Positions 13,445-26,760 of a stretch of 64,000 nt of DNA are shown piece after piece. The position numbers and the translations under genes were made by a program. The notes beneath the pieces were generated by a model. That model did no database searches. It saw only the letters and a list, made by a program, of their open reading frames with translations, and was not told the origin of the DNA. Within the stretch, counting starts at the first letter, position 1, and each line of letters starts with the position of its first letter. The stretch spans positions 372,001 through 436,000 of the forward strand of contig JAKCOZ010000032.1 in NCBI GenBank assembly GCA_022605955.1, in the 5' to 3' direction. Source of the stretch: Rallus limicola. Its lineage: Eukaryota; Chordata; Aves; Gruiformes; Rallidae.

Positions 13445-14993
13445 GTAAGGTGACAGAAGGGCAGGGGTACCTCAAATCTGAGTGGAAGGAAAATATTGTA
13501 CAAATTCATGTCAAGGTCCTACTCGTGATTTCAGCTTGGATTTGGAGACAACCACTTTCCATATATTTTCTGACAGATCCTGTCAGCACTGAAGTGATTT
13601 GTGCTGGTGCCAGTGTTCAGCTTCTGGGATGACCCAACACCCTGAGAAGGTTCAGAGTTACAGGTACAATGTGTGGAAAATTGTTCTGCTTTCTAACTGA
13701 CACATCACAAACCAGGAAGAGGGACAAAAGGCAGAGCCACACCACTAGATCAAGCTGCAAGCTTTGTAAATTTATATTCTCGTTCACCTTGCCTGTCTGG
13801 GCATGCTGACTTGAAAATGCTGTAAACAACACTGTAAGCAAGCAAAACATTGTTTGCAATTCATCTCTGACAAACACAAATAGCATATTATACCGGTGGA
13901 ATCAAACCGTAATTTCACATTCAAATACCCCTTAAACCAGCCACCTTGTAATGTGCTTTGGTAAGTTATTAACACCTTTGAGAAGACCAATCTTCTTTCA
14001 ATAGCATCAATTTAACAGTAATGGCTTTTTAAAGTATTACCTCTTGCCAAGATAGCATGCAGAGAATTCGCTTAAGTTGCAGAAAGCCAGGCAGGCAAGG
14101 CGAACTGCACTGCTGCTGATACAGGGTTCGTATTGTTTGGTGTCTCCCTGACACCTGCATTTACTAATTGATAAAGACTTGAGACCACACCAAAGTACTT
14201 GTCTCTCCCCAGTTCACCAGGCAGCTAATAAATGTTTCCAGGACTCGGCCCTTTCATTACAGAGTCAATTGAGGGGAAAATAGGTTTGCTCCTTGGGTCA
14301 AGATATCCCCAGAGAATCTGAGGTACCATTTGCATCTCCTTAAAGACTGCATCCTTGCTGCATTTTTAAACAGAACTGTAAATGCATCTCTTAGAGAAAT
14401 TTCCCAAGCTCTTCATGTGCCTAAAGATAGTGATATGAACTATGCAAAACAATTCTGACAGAACACAGGAGGAAACCAGAGCCAGTACCCTGTGAGCTTC
14501 CCAGATGGTTGCAAGCCAGGGTCTTGCTCACACAGAAACAATTTAAGGTTTTCCACCCTTCCCTGCACAGCCCCAGATGCTACCTCCTCCTCCATCTCTG
14601 CAGCTCTGCCAATGGGTTCATGCAGCCTCAGCCCAGCCCAGATCTCTGGGCAAAGCAACCAGCATGCATTTCTTCACTGAGCTGGTCCCACAGACGATGC
14701 TATCCACTCTGCAGAACAGGCCACAAGCTCAAGGAGATTTTCCTGCAAAAGGGGCTGGAGCCTTTTAGCTCCTCACAGCTGAAGTACATAATCTGCCTGA
14801 GTACACTGAAACAGGCAAAGGAAAGGGAGGGGAAAAGTATTTGGGAGTTATTCAAGAGTTTTCCAAGAGGCAAAAACCTCCATGGAATTAAACATTAAGA
14901 AAGCTCACTGAATAAGGTGATTTGACAGCCACATATATCTACAAGTATGACAGAGTAACTGAGAGAAACTTGGGAGTCAGGTGTATTTCTTGT

Positions 14994-15646
14994 CATAGAA
15001 TCAGTCACCTGGGTTGGAAGAGACCCTTTAGATCATCGAGCCCAACCACAGCCTAACCCTGCCCAGCCCACCTCTAGATCATGTCCTTAAGCACTTCATC
15101 CACACGCCTTTACAATTTCTCCAGGGATGGTGACTCCACCACCTCCCTGGGCAGCCTGTTCCAAAGCCTGACAACACTTTCAGTACAGAAATTCTTCCTG
15201 ATACCGAAACTAAATCTCCCTTGTGGCAATTTCAAGCCATCACTTGTCACCTGAGAGAAAAGACCGACCCTGACATCTCTGTGACCACCTGGCAGGTAGT
15301 TGTAGAGAGTGATAAGGTCTCCCCTCAGCCTCTTTTTCTCAAGGGTAAAAAGCCCCAGCTCCCCCAGCTGCTCCTTGTGGGACTTGTGCTCCAGACCCTT
15401 TACCAGCTTTGTTGTTCTTTTCTGGATGTGCTCCAGCATCTCAATGTCCTTCCTGTAGAGAGGGGCCCAAAACTGGACACAGCACTCAAGGTGTGGCCTC
15501 ACCAGAGCTGAGTATGATGGAACAATCACTTCCCTAATCCTGCTGGTCACACTGTTCCTGACAGAGGCCAGGATGCCGTTGGCCTTCCTGGCCACCCGGG
15601 CACACTGACAGCTCACGTTCAGCCAGCCATCCACTAACACTAACAA
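14994..15646 (-). mobile_element. CR1 LINE, 5'-truncated copy (3' part)
   Basis: On the plus strand it starts with catagaatca plus a gttggaagagaccc block (the reverse complement of the CR1 3' tail). It continues through gggcagcctgttccaaagcc near 15150 and ends around the ccactaacac block near 15640. The subfamily differs from the copies at 1598 and 54722, because here the 3' region carries 'cacagcctaaccctgcccag'. It is about 650 bp long and 5'-truncated. Confidence 0.95.
15110..15646 (-). pseudogene. CR1 ORF2 C-terminal fragment with premature stop
   Basis: 178 open codons of the CR1 reverse-transcriptase C-terminal region. They include [54 protein letters not shown] and [17 protein letters not shown]. 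The frame meets a TAA directly after the EKL residues, about 12 codons before the natural CR1 end. The frame remains readable beyond the stop (RRVDEVLKDMI, then TAG), so this is a point mutation and not a different C-terminus. The catalytic region is missing through 5' truncation, so the copy is dead. Confidence 0.88.
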
Positions 15647-18600
15647 GCACTGCAGGAGAGATTTGTTTCAGAGTAAACATCCCTTTGAAATTCTGTGGAG
15701 AATCATTACTTTCACATAAGTTGGTACTTCTGCTACAGAATTTGAGACTATAGTTTAAAAGCAAATAGAAAGGATTAGACATAGAGAACCATAACTTTGC
15801 TTTTTTCTTCCGGAATTCCCAACTGGTTTTTGTTTGTTTCTCTTTAACCAAGTTGGATCTTACACAGCTACACAGACAGAGCAACCTTTCAAGGAAATTT
15901 TGTAGCTGTTGCAGATAACCGCAGTAACCTTAATGATCTGGGGTTTAGCCCTTTTGTCTTTGTTCACCCGCTTACTTGTTACTGACCTCAAGACAGAGCC
16001 TGGTGCCTTCTTTTCAGTGATCCCAGCACACTTCTTACCTGGTGAATTCATTAAAAGCTAAATAGCTACTTGCTCTGCTCAGTAAGAACGACCCAGAGTT
16101 CCAGGTCCAGGGACTGCAAAGTTGTTAGTCTTCAGAAATTACACTGAATGCTGTGTTACATCCTCGTTTGTCTTGATTAGCTTCCCTCCTAAGACTTCAT
16201 GAGCAATTGTCATAACTGCATACTCAGCCATCAAGAAACCTTACCAAAAAAAACCCAAAAACCAGAGGCTATTTAAGAAAACATAAAGTATCTGTTGATT
16301 GCTTTCATTCTGCCTTTTCCTAATTTTCAAAAGAGGAAGTTTTAGGATTGCTGCTTTCTTTGTGGATATTTTTAACTTCTTAGCAAAAGAAATCACATGG
16401 ATTTCAGGAGAATGTGAATAAGTAAGGGATATTATACATGTTGTTGAGCAAAACTTTTACATCCCACTGGGCTTCCAAGGAGATACAGAGAGGACAGAGA
16501 TACTAATGTCTGAGATACGGAAGCCAGAGGAGAAGCAGATGAATTCTCACTGATCAACACACATATACAAGGTTGAAAAGCAAGAAAAAAAGACTCAAGG
16601 GAAATACCAAGAGCCCTGGGAAGTGGAAAGATGGAGCACGTTACTAGGATTATGTGATTTATGACAGGCACCAGGAAGTAAATCAATGGGAAATAGCAGA
16701 AATGAGAGTGCTGCTGTTGAATCAGATTTCTGGAGATTGACTGAGAGGAGATTTCTTATCGCATGGAAGAAGGGAATTGCTAGGACCTTTATAAACCATT
16801 TTGGATATCCAGAGAAGAAATTTTCCCTATTAAAATAATCCCCATGGGGCCTTTTGAAACTTCTGCTCAGAGAACTGTTAAAGTGTGAGAACTCAGATCC
16901 TTTTTTAAAGTCCTTCTTCCCACTTCTATCTGAAGGGAAGCGAGGGAAAAGACTCCTTAAAAAAGGAGCAGGCAGGCAGAAACAAAGAGAAGTTTTCCCA
17001 TGGGATATTAGAGCATTCATGCATTCCCATGAATAATTTTTTCTTACTTGTTTCTCTTCCAAAAAGGTAGCAGTGAAAAGAGGTTAGATATTAAACTCAG
17101 TGTAGGGTTTGAGAAAGTCTTTAGTGTTCATGCAACCTGGGATTTCTAACGATGATCTCAGTCAAGTGTAGCACAGGCAAGAGCTGGACTGTTTTCCTCC
17201 AGCTCTCTGAATCTATCTTTTCTGACCATCCTTGCCTCAGGCTGCTCTTCTTGGGTTAGATCCAAAGCCTGATCCAAACGGAAAGGTCCTCTAAACCTAA
17301 TTAGGCTTTGGATGAAACGCCAGGCACTTCAGGCTCGCTTTGTGACATCAGCTTCTCCCCCCATCACTGCAGTCAGAGATGCTTTGCTGCAACAACGATT
17401 GCTGTGCAATTAATGCTACACTAGATTTGCGATATATACTGATGGGAAATAAAATGAAGTACTCTGCTCCTTTTCACTAGGGAATTCAGCCAGGACAACT
17501 CGCTTTCTAATGCATCTATGCCAAGGTCTGAGAAAAGCTGTGGATCAGAGTCAAGCATAAATTATTTCCATTGTTTGCTTTGCTACCTCAGAGGAATGAG
17601 AAATCACCAAGAAATAGTACTCTATCAAGCAGCCTAGCTGCAAAAGCCAGGACTGCACTTTAACAAGCCCTGCTCCCAGGAGCTCTCGCTCTCAACAGCA
17701 GCTGGCACAAAAATATTGACACGGACTCACATAAAGGTCCCTAAAACTTCTGCAAGAGAGATGAAATACTAAGTAGGCATGCAGAGAGAATTAGCCTTTC
17801 ATTTTCAGCACACAGGGAGTGAAAGCAGCATATTAGCAAGCCAGTTTGAGGAAGCTCGTGCTTCCTTTGCCCTTGGAAATAAAAAGCCTTTTTTTAGAGG
17901 TGAGTGCCAACCAGAAACCACCTGACCCATTCTCCTGTGCAGCTGGGAAGCTAGCAGCATCCACAGAATTTCATTCTCCTCCTCACTGAAATTCCTAAAT
18001 ATACCAACTAGATTGTTACATGCTTGTACAGACAGGCAGAGGTTGCCCAGCTGCCAGACATCAACTTACTTTGCTACTCTTGTGCTGATGCTATGCAAAG
18101 CATCCATAGACAGAGGATAGTTGTGTGTTCCTGGCTAGATTTTCCACATCTCCCACCAAACTTTGTCCCAGACATTATAATACCATTAACTCTTAGCTTC
18201 CGAGATCCTATACTACATCACTGTCTTCTTCCCAACCATTCCATTACAAAAGAGCAAGGAACTACAGGAGAGGCAAAAATATGAGCCCTATCTTTCAATT
18301 GAAGTAAAACAATAGCCCACACATGTGCTAGTGTCCTACACAGAAGTGACTCTAAAGCTTCTGAAGTCCTAAATTACAGGAACAGAAGAATTGCCTTTGT
18401 CTCCTACAAAGATGTTCAACCAAACAATCAGCCCTGCAGCCTTCAGAGACCAAGGAGCCAGAAGGCACAGCTGCAAAATTTTGTTCAGGAAACCTCTCTG
18501 GTGGAAAAAAAGCTTTTCCCTAGTTGGCTTTCATAGAGAGTGTCAAACTACCAAAAAAAAACCCCCCAACCCCAACAGCCACCACTCAAAAAACCAAAAC

Positions 18601-20777
18601 CAGGCCCAAGGTCTCCCATTGCTCTTAGTCATACCAATCTCATACTGCTTCTCTATTCCCCGTCTCTATCTAATAAAGCGGTGAAATGCCTTCTGGCTTG
18701 CCAGAGACCTCACAGGTTTAGGGAAAATCTATAGCTGTTTTTCTTCTTGACAGAAAAACCCTTTGTCCTGAGCAAAGATCCCCCCTCAATCAGCAAAGCT
18801 ACAACACGCTGCTTTCCCCAGCCATCAGACAGCTGGGAGGAGGGTCATCGCACCTAGTGTGAAGGCCCTTGGCAGTGCCCTGGGACATGCTGTTTGCTGC
18901 AGTCCCTGTTCCCCCCAAGACATCTCTTTGTGTATATATGATTTTGATTTGGGGTTTTGCACTGCTCAGCACTCTGCAGCTAATGGAAGGTCTTGTTTGC
19001 ACGAGCAAGGAATTAGCAGAGGCCAGGTCGTTAGGTAAGTGTTCTGGGCCACTTGTTTTTCACCGAGTATAAGTTTCACTCCTAAGTTAACTAGCTTCTG
19101 GCAGCAATTACACTCAAAGGCCAGCAACCCATCTAGTGCATACAGGGTAATGAAAAAAGGTAAGTAAAGTGCTTTCAGGTCTCCTTGAGGAGAGAGGACT
19201 GAACTGACAGACAGGAGGTGTTAATTGTGGCAACAGCCACAATCGGATTTTGATAACAACTATGGTAACTCATTCTTACATATTTTCTCTCTAGGTCTAA
19301 ACTCTTTTCTATATCCAAGTCTGGCATCCTCATTTGTCCTTCCCATCCAGCAGCTGCACTTTCCACCCATAGGCATTCCTCTGCCCCACACTCATTAACA
19401 AGTGGGTGCTGGTGCACATGAGCAAAGGATGCATCCCCCACGCAGGAGGATGCATTGGCCAAGCTCTTGTCATTCCTCTCTGGAGGCTTCAGCCACAAGC
19501 AAGAGGGAGAGCTGTCACTTGGAGCTGTGGCATGTGCTCCTCAGTGCCTTGGGGAGAAGAAATTCTTCGGGGAGGCAGTGAGGTGACTGATGTAGCCATG
19601 ATAGGTGCAGCCTGTGAAATAAAGCTGTCTATGCAAAGCTAACGGGAGATGTCCAAGCTCTGCTAAAGGGGTGCTTCCCCTTGCTAAAAGGCTCTCAGTC
19701 ACTTTTCCTGTTACACCATCTCCCTATCCCCCTTTCCTCTCAGTAGGAAGGGAGAGGGAATGAACATCAGGGAGACAGGGCTTCTCCTGCACTTCCACAT
19801 AATATAAACCAGAATTTTACAGTACAGTAAGGTACTCCCTCGTAACAGGAGAAGCCGAGAGCTCCCACTGAAGGCAAAGAGCAAAGTAAGGCTGGAATTC
19901 CTAGGGCCAAGTACAGAGGCAGAGTGGAGCAGAATCACCGATACCTGTAATCACTGGCAAAAATGGAGACTGTAAAAATGGCTCTGTAGGATGTTTTCCC
20001 AACTACAAGGGTTTGTTGGTCCCTCTAGACTACACACTAAGCTTCCACTTGACTTCAGCTTTCTGTTTTATAGAGCCTGGACAGTGTTTACACAGTAAGG
20101 ATGACAATGTTCCAAACTATCAAGGTAGCACCAATGTCTCAAATAATTCAGAGGTGCGTTTTGCCAACAGAAACAACTGCTCCTTTACTCTATTAGAGAA
20201 ATATAGACACAAAGTGATAGTCAATGTGCACAAAAGTCTCTTATTCAGCAAGGCAGTCAGTTCTTGACCTTCTCCTCTCCATGCTGGCTTTGACACTGTA
20301 GTTAACTACAGCAAACTACGTGATGGCACATGCCTGGAGAATATTTTCACAGACATGATGAAACCAAGCCTAATGTGTACATGTTTGAACACATAAGAAT
20401 GCATTTTACGTACAAACCAAGGATATCAGGATGCCACCGTGCAGGACATCAAAGCACATGCTGCTGCTGAGGTTCCATGCCTTGCCTATCTGGGCATATA
20501 ACCTACCTAGTCCTACAGTGTCTGCTCCCCCACGAGCAACTGCTACTCAAATGAGGGAAGAAACAAAAGTATCAGTCAGAGCCATGCAGGCAGCTTTAGT
20601 ATAACTCCAGTTGCCAGGGAGATGCCGTCCACCCTCTGCCCAAATCACAACAGCTGTCTCATTTGGAACCCGACCCGCAGGCAGCAATGAGCATGCTGTG
20701 GCCGTTGGTGAAAGAAACTGGGAAAGAAAGAGGAAAAAATAATTACAGACACCAATAAAAATGCAAAGAGCACCGAG

Positions 20778-20790
20778 CCCCCCCCCCACC
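20778..20790. repeat. Poly-C tract
   Basis: Ten consecutive C bases followed by acc. A simple homopolymer with no associated feature. Confidence 0.85.
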
Positions 20791-22603
20791 TTGCCACTGA
20801 AATAAAATAAATGAGCTAGCAAGATACATCCAAAGCAAGCTAATGAAGGGCATGGTTCATTTTCATGGGTGTTGAAAAAGCATGGTTACCATAACTCCCG
20901 TTTCCATTTACACATAAAAACATGCCTATCCAAAGACCACTACGGCTGGTACGACTTCACATTCCGTTGGCTGTAGAGGAGACTCTACTAAAATTAAGGC
21001 AGTGTTTAAGAGTGATGTTGTGCAACATGCTGCTGAGAGCTGCCCTTATGACAAGAGTGAATTCCTGCCCAGGGTTCTGCTTTGACAAAATGAGGCAAAC
21101 CAGAGCTCCCATACTTCCCGTGCCATTCACGCAGGAGATGGTGGTTCTTGCCTCTGTTCTCTAAAGATCAGAGCTGTAAGGTCTAATACAAACCATTGTT
21201 GACTGGTTTTGCCAATATTTAGTCTAAATATTGATATCCACTGGGAAGAGTCCACCACCCCTGATTTCTGTTCAATATTTTAGTAAGTGATAAATTGATA
21301 TAAGAAACTGAGTTGCTGTCACTCGGCAAATGTATTAAAATTCGGTTGTCCCTATTCACTTCAGGAGTCACTGTAAGATGGAAATACCACCTTATGGTGC
21401 TTACAAGTGATTTTAAAGCTGAGACTCCTATTGTTTTCTACCTCTCAAGTCAAAGAAGTCAATACTTCTTTGCCTTTAAGGCTCCTGCATCTTTTTCCCT
21501 GACATGCAAGTGTGCCAAGATCCAGCCTAAAACTTCCTTTTCTTCTTTGCCACCAACTAAATTATACCTCTTCCACCATTTCAGCTATCAATATACATAT
21601 GCACTGGGCAGGATTTCAAATTAAGATCTTTATTTCGAAATTACAATAGCTACACATTCCCAAAACCAGGCCAAAAGTTATTCTGAAAATAAAATGGCGC
21701 CCTTCTAAACAATGTTGATGATGCACAAGGTAAATAAGCTTTTTCCTATGGCTTCCTTAAAACCACACTCAAAATTAGTCAGCTGGATATATTTTTTTTT
21801 CCTCCTCCTCCCAACAGGTAATGTGGTCTGACTGCAGCGAAGGAGTTTGGGAGGGAGCCTGCCAATTCCAGTGAAGCTAACAGAGAATTTTCAGGGACTG
21901 GAGAGGACATTTTGTTCCAGCTTTCTCAGGTTCTATTATTTAGACTGCTTAACGTGAGCACAAGCGCACAAACTCCACAGGCATACACAACATGCACTGG
22001 CAGGGTATCTATAATTAATTTCACCGCTACCCAAAAGAAATATTTTGATGAATTCACTTATGTGTTTGCATACTTAAATCTGAATTGCTATCATGTATAA
22101 AGTGCGGGTTTTTTTTCCTATCTTCCAGCAAACATTCTTAAATGGGATTTCACATTCTTTATTTCGCCGGTTTCTCTTTCCAAATGCAGTCTTCAGATTT
22201 CCCTTGTCATACCTCATACTGAAGCAAGAGTGACGTTTTCTGTGCTGCCCTACAATAAACAAATTCCCTGCATTTAAGAGAGACAAGTAAGTGTTTTCAA
22301 AAAAAAGAAAAAAGTGAAGCAAAGCCAAACCAGATTTTAATTTCAAGCTCCTTAGGGTCTTGTTATATAAAGAACAGCCCGAGGGGAGATATCTCACAGA
22401 TGATGGGAAAGTATCTTGACAGGTTACTTTAAAATGAGATTCTGTTTTAAATCTATCTCTATCTTTACATTTAACAATCTGAATTTTAAGGGTCAAAAGC
22501 CAAGCAATTTACTAGCAGGTGTTACACCTTGCTGTGTTTGTTTGCACTCATGAACTGTATTCTTAATGGGTTTAAATGCTAAAAAAATATTCAAAAATGT
22601 ACT

Positions 22604-22619
22604 AAAAAGGCGCCTTTTT
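22604..22619. repeat. 16-bp perfect palindrome
   Basis: The sequence aaaaaggcgccttttt is its own reverse complement and contains a GGCGCC core in an otherwise CpG-poor, AT-rich setting. Flanking aaatatt and aaatattt blocks give a weak outer symmetry. The function is unknown and it may be chance. Confidence 0.8.
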
Positions 22620-23542
22620 TTGTGGAAATATTTCTTCCCTTAACAAGGTCACTGCTCCACCGGACTGGAACAACAAAGTGGATTATTAATACTATGTAAT
22701 CCCAAAAAGTCTAAGGACCTGTTGACCCATGAAACTCACTGGTTTGTGAATCTGCAATTAGGATGTGTCTGATGAGAGCAGAAATAGCAACGTAGGACAG
22801 AGGAAAGGAGGCTGTCAAAATTATGAAACAAAGCATGCCTTGTCTGAGCACCACAGAGGCCCTTGATATTAGTAGGACAACCCGAGTTTCAACTTCTTTT
22901 AGTAAAAAGAAGTCAGTCCTGCTTCCTTTGTGGTGAAATATCCCTCACAACTTATAAACACAGAAAAGACCTGTTCCTTTTCCTTTTCCATCCCTACCTT
23001 CTTAGGCAGGATCCTTGGGAAATCAATCCCAAACTAGGGGCACAGGAACAAATTCTCACCCAGCGGTACCTGCTGTTGCAAGGCACAGACTGTCTCTTGG
23101 AAGACTCGCTCCCGAACCAGACATGTTGTCATTGCCACAGCATTACTGATCCTCTAACAGGCGATTAGGGTCATGTCATCAAATTAGTAATATTACTTTA
23201 GTAATAGTAGTGCTTTGTAGCACCAGAGCCCCTTCTCGGTCCTCTGCATTTGGGCTTAAGTACAAATTTACTATCCAGAATATATTTTCTGTGTACAGCA
23301 TCTGTCTCAGAGTGATTTGCTGTTCTAGCTTGTTGTTGATGCTATCAATATTAGCCAAAATGCTTCTGTTATTTCAGAAAAGAAGGTTAAGTTTTAACCA
23401 CAGTGATCATATTGCTTTCAAAAATACCTGCCATCTCTTTGAGATACTTTTTTTCTCCCATCAGACAGGGGAAGGGATGGTGAGCTCAACAAATCCTTAT
23501 TGGTCAAGCAAAGTACTGTTTATAAGGGCAGAAGTCATTACT

Positions 23543-23754
23543 AGGATCACAAACAGGTTTGGTTTGGAAAAGACCTCAAAGCTCATCCAGTTCCAACCTC
23601 CTGCCACAGACAGGGACACCCTCCACCAGCTCAGGGTTCAGCCTTGAACCCTGCCAGGGATCCAGGGGCAGCCTCAGCTTCTCTGGGCAGCCTGTGCCAG
23701 GGCCTCACCACCCTCACAGGGAAGAATTTCTTCCTAATATCAAATCTAAATCTA
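23543..23754 (-). mobile_element. CR1 LINE 3' end fragment
   Basis: A short (about 210 bp) copy read on the minus strand. The diagnostic blocks are ggtttggaaaagacctcaaa near 23561, the ccaacctcctgccacagaca stretch near 23594, gggcagcctgtgccagggcc near 23684 and gaagaatttcttcctaata near 23721. It is of the same broad type as the copy at 47643 and is strongly 5'-truncated. Confidence 0.93.
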
Positions 23755-26689
23755 GCAATAGAAATACTTTATATTTTTGGACTAGGCATCAAGACTCCCC
23801 AACTCTTCTGCTTTATTTGTTCTGATCTAAGCATCTCTTCTCTTTGAAATATAGATGAGCACAGCTCAGCTACTTTCCTCTCTCATTAACCTCTCTCCCC
23901 AACTCGCTGTGTTTAAAGGTATTTGCAGATTTTCAGAGACTTGGCTGATGCCAATTCTCCAGCTGATGATGAGTAGGAATGAAAGCCCTGAGCACGACGA
24001 TTTCTCTATTGTTTGATGAGAGACTCTTCAGTCTGCTGAAGCATTTTTTGCACATGCACTGCTCTCATTTCCTCCAAACATACCACCTACTTGCAGAGGT
24101 TTCATCAGCAATATTTTAAGCTACTCATCCATTTGGGCTTAACTCTCTAGAATAACTGGGTACTATGACTCCAGAGCAAATCCCCTTTGTATACAAAGGA
24201 ACATTAATTTATCAGACCTACACCTTGTTTTCAGTGAATTTCTGTCCTGTTCCTTGCCTTTTTGATAACAGTAGCCATTTATTTGGACAAAAAGGAAATA
24301 TCATTTATAATCAGTCACTATAGCTACATGTTGACTTCCAGGATAAACTTCAAGTTAAATGCTATGGTCCTCTGCACCAAGCAGCTATGGCTGCAGGGCA
24401 TCACTGTGAGAAATGAAGTATTTCTGTATCTAGTATACCCAGAAACATTGTGGACCTTCCCCTTGGGTCACAGGCCAATTCTGATGGGAGCACTGCCAGG
24501 AAACTGGATAATATTCCACACAAGACAGGCTAGTACAATTTTAATTCAACTGCCAAAAGCCTTCCAAAATCCCAGCACTACCAACTGTGCTGAAGCCTAA
24601 ACCATACCAGTTTTGTCTTCCAGCTCAGGTACTAGATTACACCTAGAATATCTGTTAAAAGCAAGCAGTAGCCTGAACTGTTCTAGAGGTCAAACTGACC
24701 AGGTACAGCCCAGCATTCAGCATGGCTTGTGAAACATCATTGGGATGTGAAGATCAAATCTCACATTTACACCCCAGTATTCACTTTCCTGTAGTGCTGA
24801 TAGGTCATGCCTAGCAGACTAGCTTTGTAAGGCTGCTGAGGCAGTCAGTAGATAGAATCAGGTCCAGTAGAAGACCCATTCATAAGCAAGCAGCTGAACC
24901 GATCATCTTCTGGAAGAACCTTTTTTTGTTTTAATTGACTAGCTGAGAAGCATCCCAAGGCCAGAGTGACAGCTCCAGTTCCCAAATTAGGTGCTGGAAG
25001 TGAGTGAGGGTAAAAAAAAACCCCACACATATATTCCCACAGCCCCAAATTGTATAAATTCCAACCTCCTGAACACATCCTGAAGGTTTTTTTCATTATT
25101 TGATATTTAAATAATGCAAACATTTTTCAGCCTCTCTCGGTGGAGCTCAACCCAGTCTTCACTGATGTCAAGGGACTCATTTCAAAGTAAAAAACTTTGC
25201 ACCTTACTGTCACAATTGAAAACCCAGGTTGGTATCACGTGACATGTTGCTGTCTGCATCTTTAGATTCTGTTGCTTTCTGGCCTAATGCATTATTATAA
25301 ATGCATATGCCTGCCTGGAAAGTTTATGATTTACATTTATCCAAGAGATTCAATTGGGTCAGTCATCACACCCATAAGAGAACTATGGCAAAACAATATA
25401 AGGAAAACAAAAATAATCCAGAAAGGTAGCAGTACAGGATGATAACGTGCTTACATCTATCTCTGAAAGCACCCTCCCCTCAAATCAGGTGCAAATTATT
25501 TCTCACATGTACAGTTCTACACCCCTGTGAACAAGAAAAATAAAAACCTGTAGAGTGGGAATCCACGTCATTGTAATTTTGAATTACAGCTGGATTTCAC
25601 AAACCATGTGAGGCCCCTGTGTCTCTTATTTCCTTACAACTTCCTTGCTGTGTCTAGCACAAAGCAACCTGGCTACAAGCTGTAGATTCAAATAATAAAT
25701 ACCGTTCCTTACATGCTGATCACTGCACCACATGATGTGGCCATACAGGATGACTAGTAGCACGCTTGATTGTCTGCTAGCTGGAGAATGGAGCTGCTGG
25801 GCACAATGGAAACCTGTCTAATGCCTACCAATGCATCTGACTAAGTGGCAGCAGCAGTTGCTCTCTTTGCAGTTATCCCTTTCTGCTGAAGACAGCAGAG
25901 GCCACTGCACATCATGTCCTGGTGTATTAACACCACCCCAAATGTGCAGCCCTTTATGTTCATAGGCTGCAAACAGCAGTGTGTCAGGAGCAGATCTGTG
26001 CCCTATTCAGCTGCACTTTCTCTGGTGGCAGCAACATCCCATAGAGCGGGTAGCTTAGAGTGAAAGCTCTTTCAGTTGCTTTCCAGTCAAAAACATGTTG
26101 GCATCCACAGTCTCCAAGAAAGAAGTGTCCATCTTCTCAGCTAAGCTGTAAGAGAGCCCAGAAAAGCCTGGCTAGCAGAAGGCTTCTTTCAAAAGAAGAA
26201 AATTTGAAATAAACTAATACTGTAAATTCAGAGCTTCTATGAAAAACTGAATGCTTAATCAATAGGAAAAAAACCCTCTTTATCTTAAGTCAGTGAGTTT
26301 TGTAACTGCAGGGGAAAGCGCAGCCGCGGTGTAAGGCACAACAGCTAATGGCAAATCAAGACAAACTAACAGACTCCTAACCTCACCAGAGTCACTTTAA
26401 AGCTATTTCACACTTGCAAGTCTTTTGACCACCATTTGATAGTCAGTTGTTCCTAGCATGTCACACCTCTCTAGACAGAGCCGACAACACAAAGCACGGA
26501 GAGTGCTTTTAGGACAGCGAATTACAGACACTGGAAATTTCCCATTTACAACTGGCAAGATGTCACTATGCAGAAAGCAAGTAAAGCGTTTTCTTGCCAA
26601 CGTAGAGGAGGCAAAGGACAACATCTCCTCTAGCGACATTTCGAATTGCTATTTGATGAAGTTGTCAGATTGCACCAAGTAACCACTTT

Positions 26690-26760
26690 CTGCAAAGAAC
26701 CGTTCCGGGGGTTTCATCGGCCGCCTGTCACTCAGCAGGGCAGCGCGTCCCTACGTGTTT
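26690..26760. promoter_or_regulatory. Isolated CpG cluster, possible regulatory patch
   Basis: Seven CpG dinucleotides fall within about 60 bases (26701-26760), with a thinner scatter of CpGs from about 26310 onward. Most 60-base lines in this window hold zero or one. The patch is far shorter than a classical CpG island and no TATA box, start site or coding exon is evident beside it. It may be an unmethylated regulatory site, the remnant of a CpG-rich insertion, or chance. Confidence 0.2.

Larger units (their letters stand above)
2288..14993. other. 12.7 kb without recognised genes
   Basis: Mostly unique AT-leaning sequence. Open frames are at most about 130 codons and none shows a protein family pattern. 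I found short tandem or simple repeats (2570-2585 A-rich, 5915-5971 CAAA-rich, 6826-6851, 8257-8274, 9079-9112 purine-rich, 10727-10768) and one short exon-like stretch at 13391-13444. No tRNA-like or CR1 sequence was seen here. An intron of an unseen gene or conserved regulatory sequence cannot be excluded. Confidence 0.55.
15647..23542. other. 7.9 kb without recognised genes
   Basis: Unique sequence with short open frames only (longest about 155 codons at 16595-17062 minus, no family pattern). It includes a C-run at 20778-20787 and a 16-bp perfect palindrome at 22604-22619. A good donor-like gtaagt at 19035-19040 lacks a convincing partner acceptor. Confidence 0.55.

Noticed and set aside
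15221..15511. 96-codon plus-strand open frame inside the CR1
   Set aside because: It is the antisense shadow of the CR1 reverse-transcriptase frame.
16595..17062. 155-codon open frame, minus strand
   Set aside because: No family resemblance, competing open frame on the other strand (16854-17036), and composition like the surrounding non-coding DNA.
18980..19034. Exon-like piece before a gtaagt donor at 19035
   Set aside because: The donor is good but the acceptor (cactctgcag) lacks a pyrimidine tract; the open frame is short and unrecognised.
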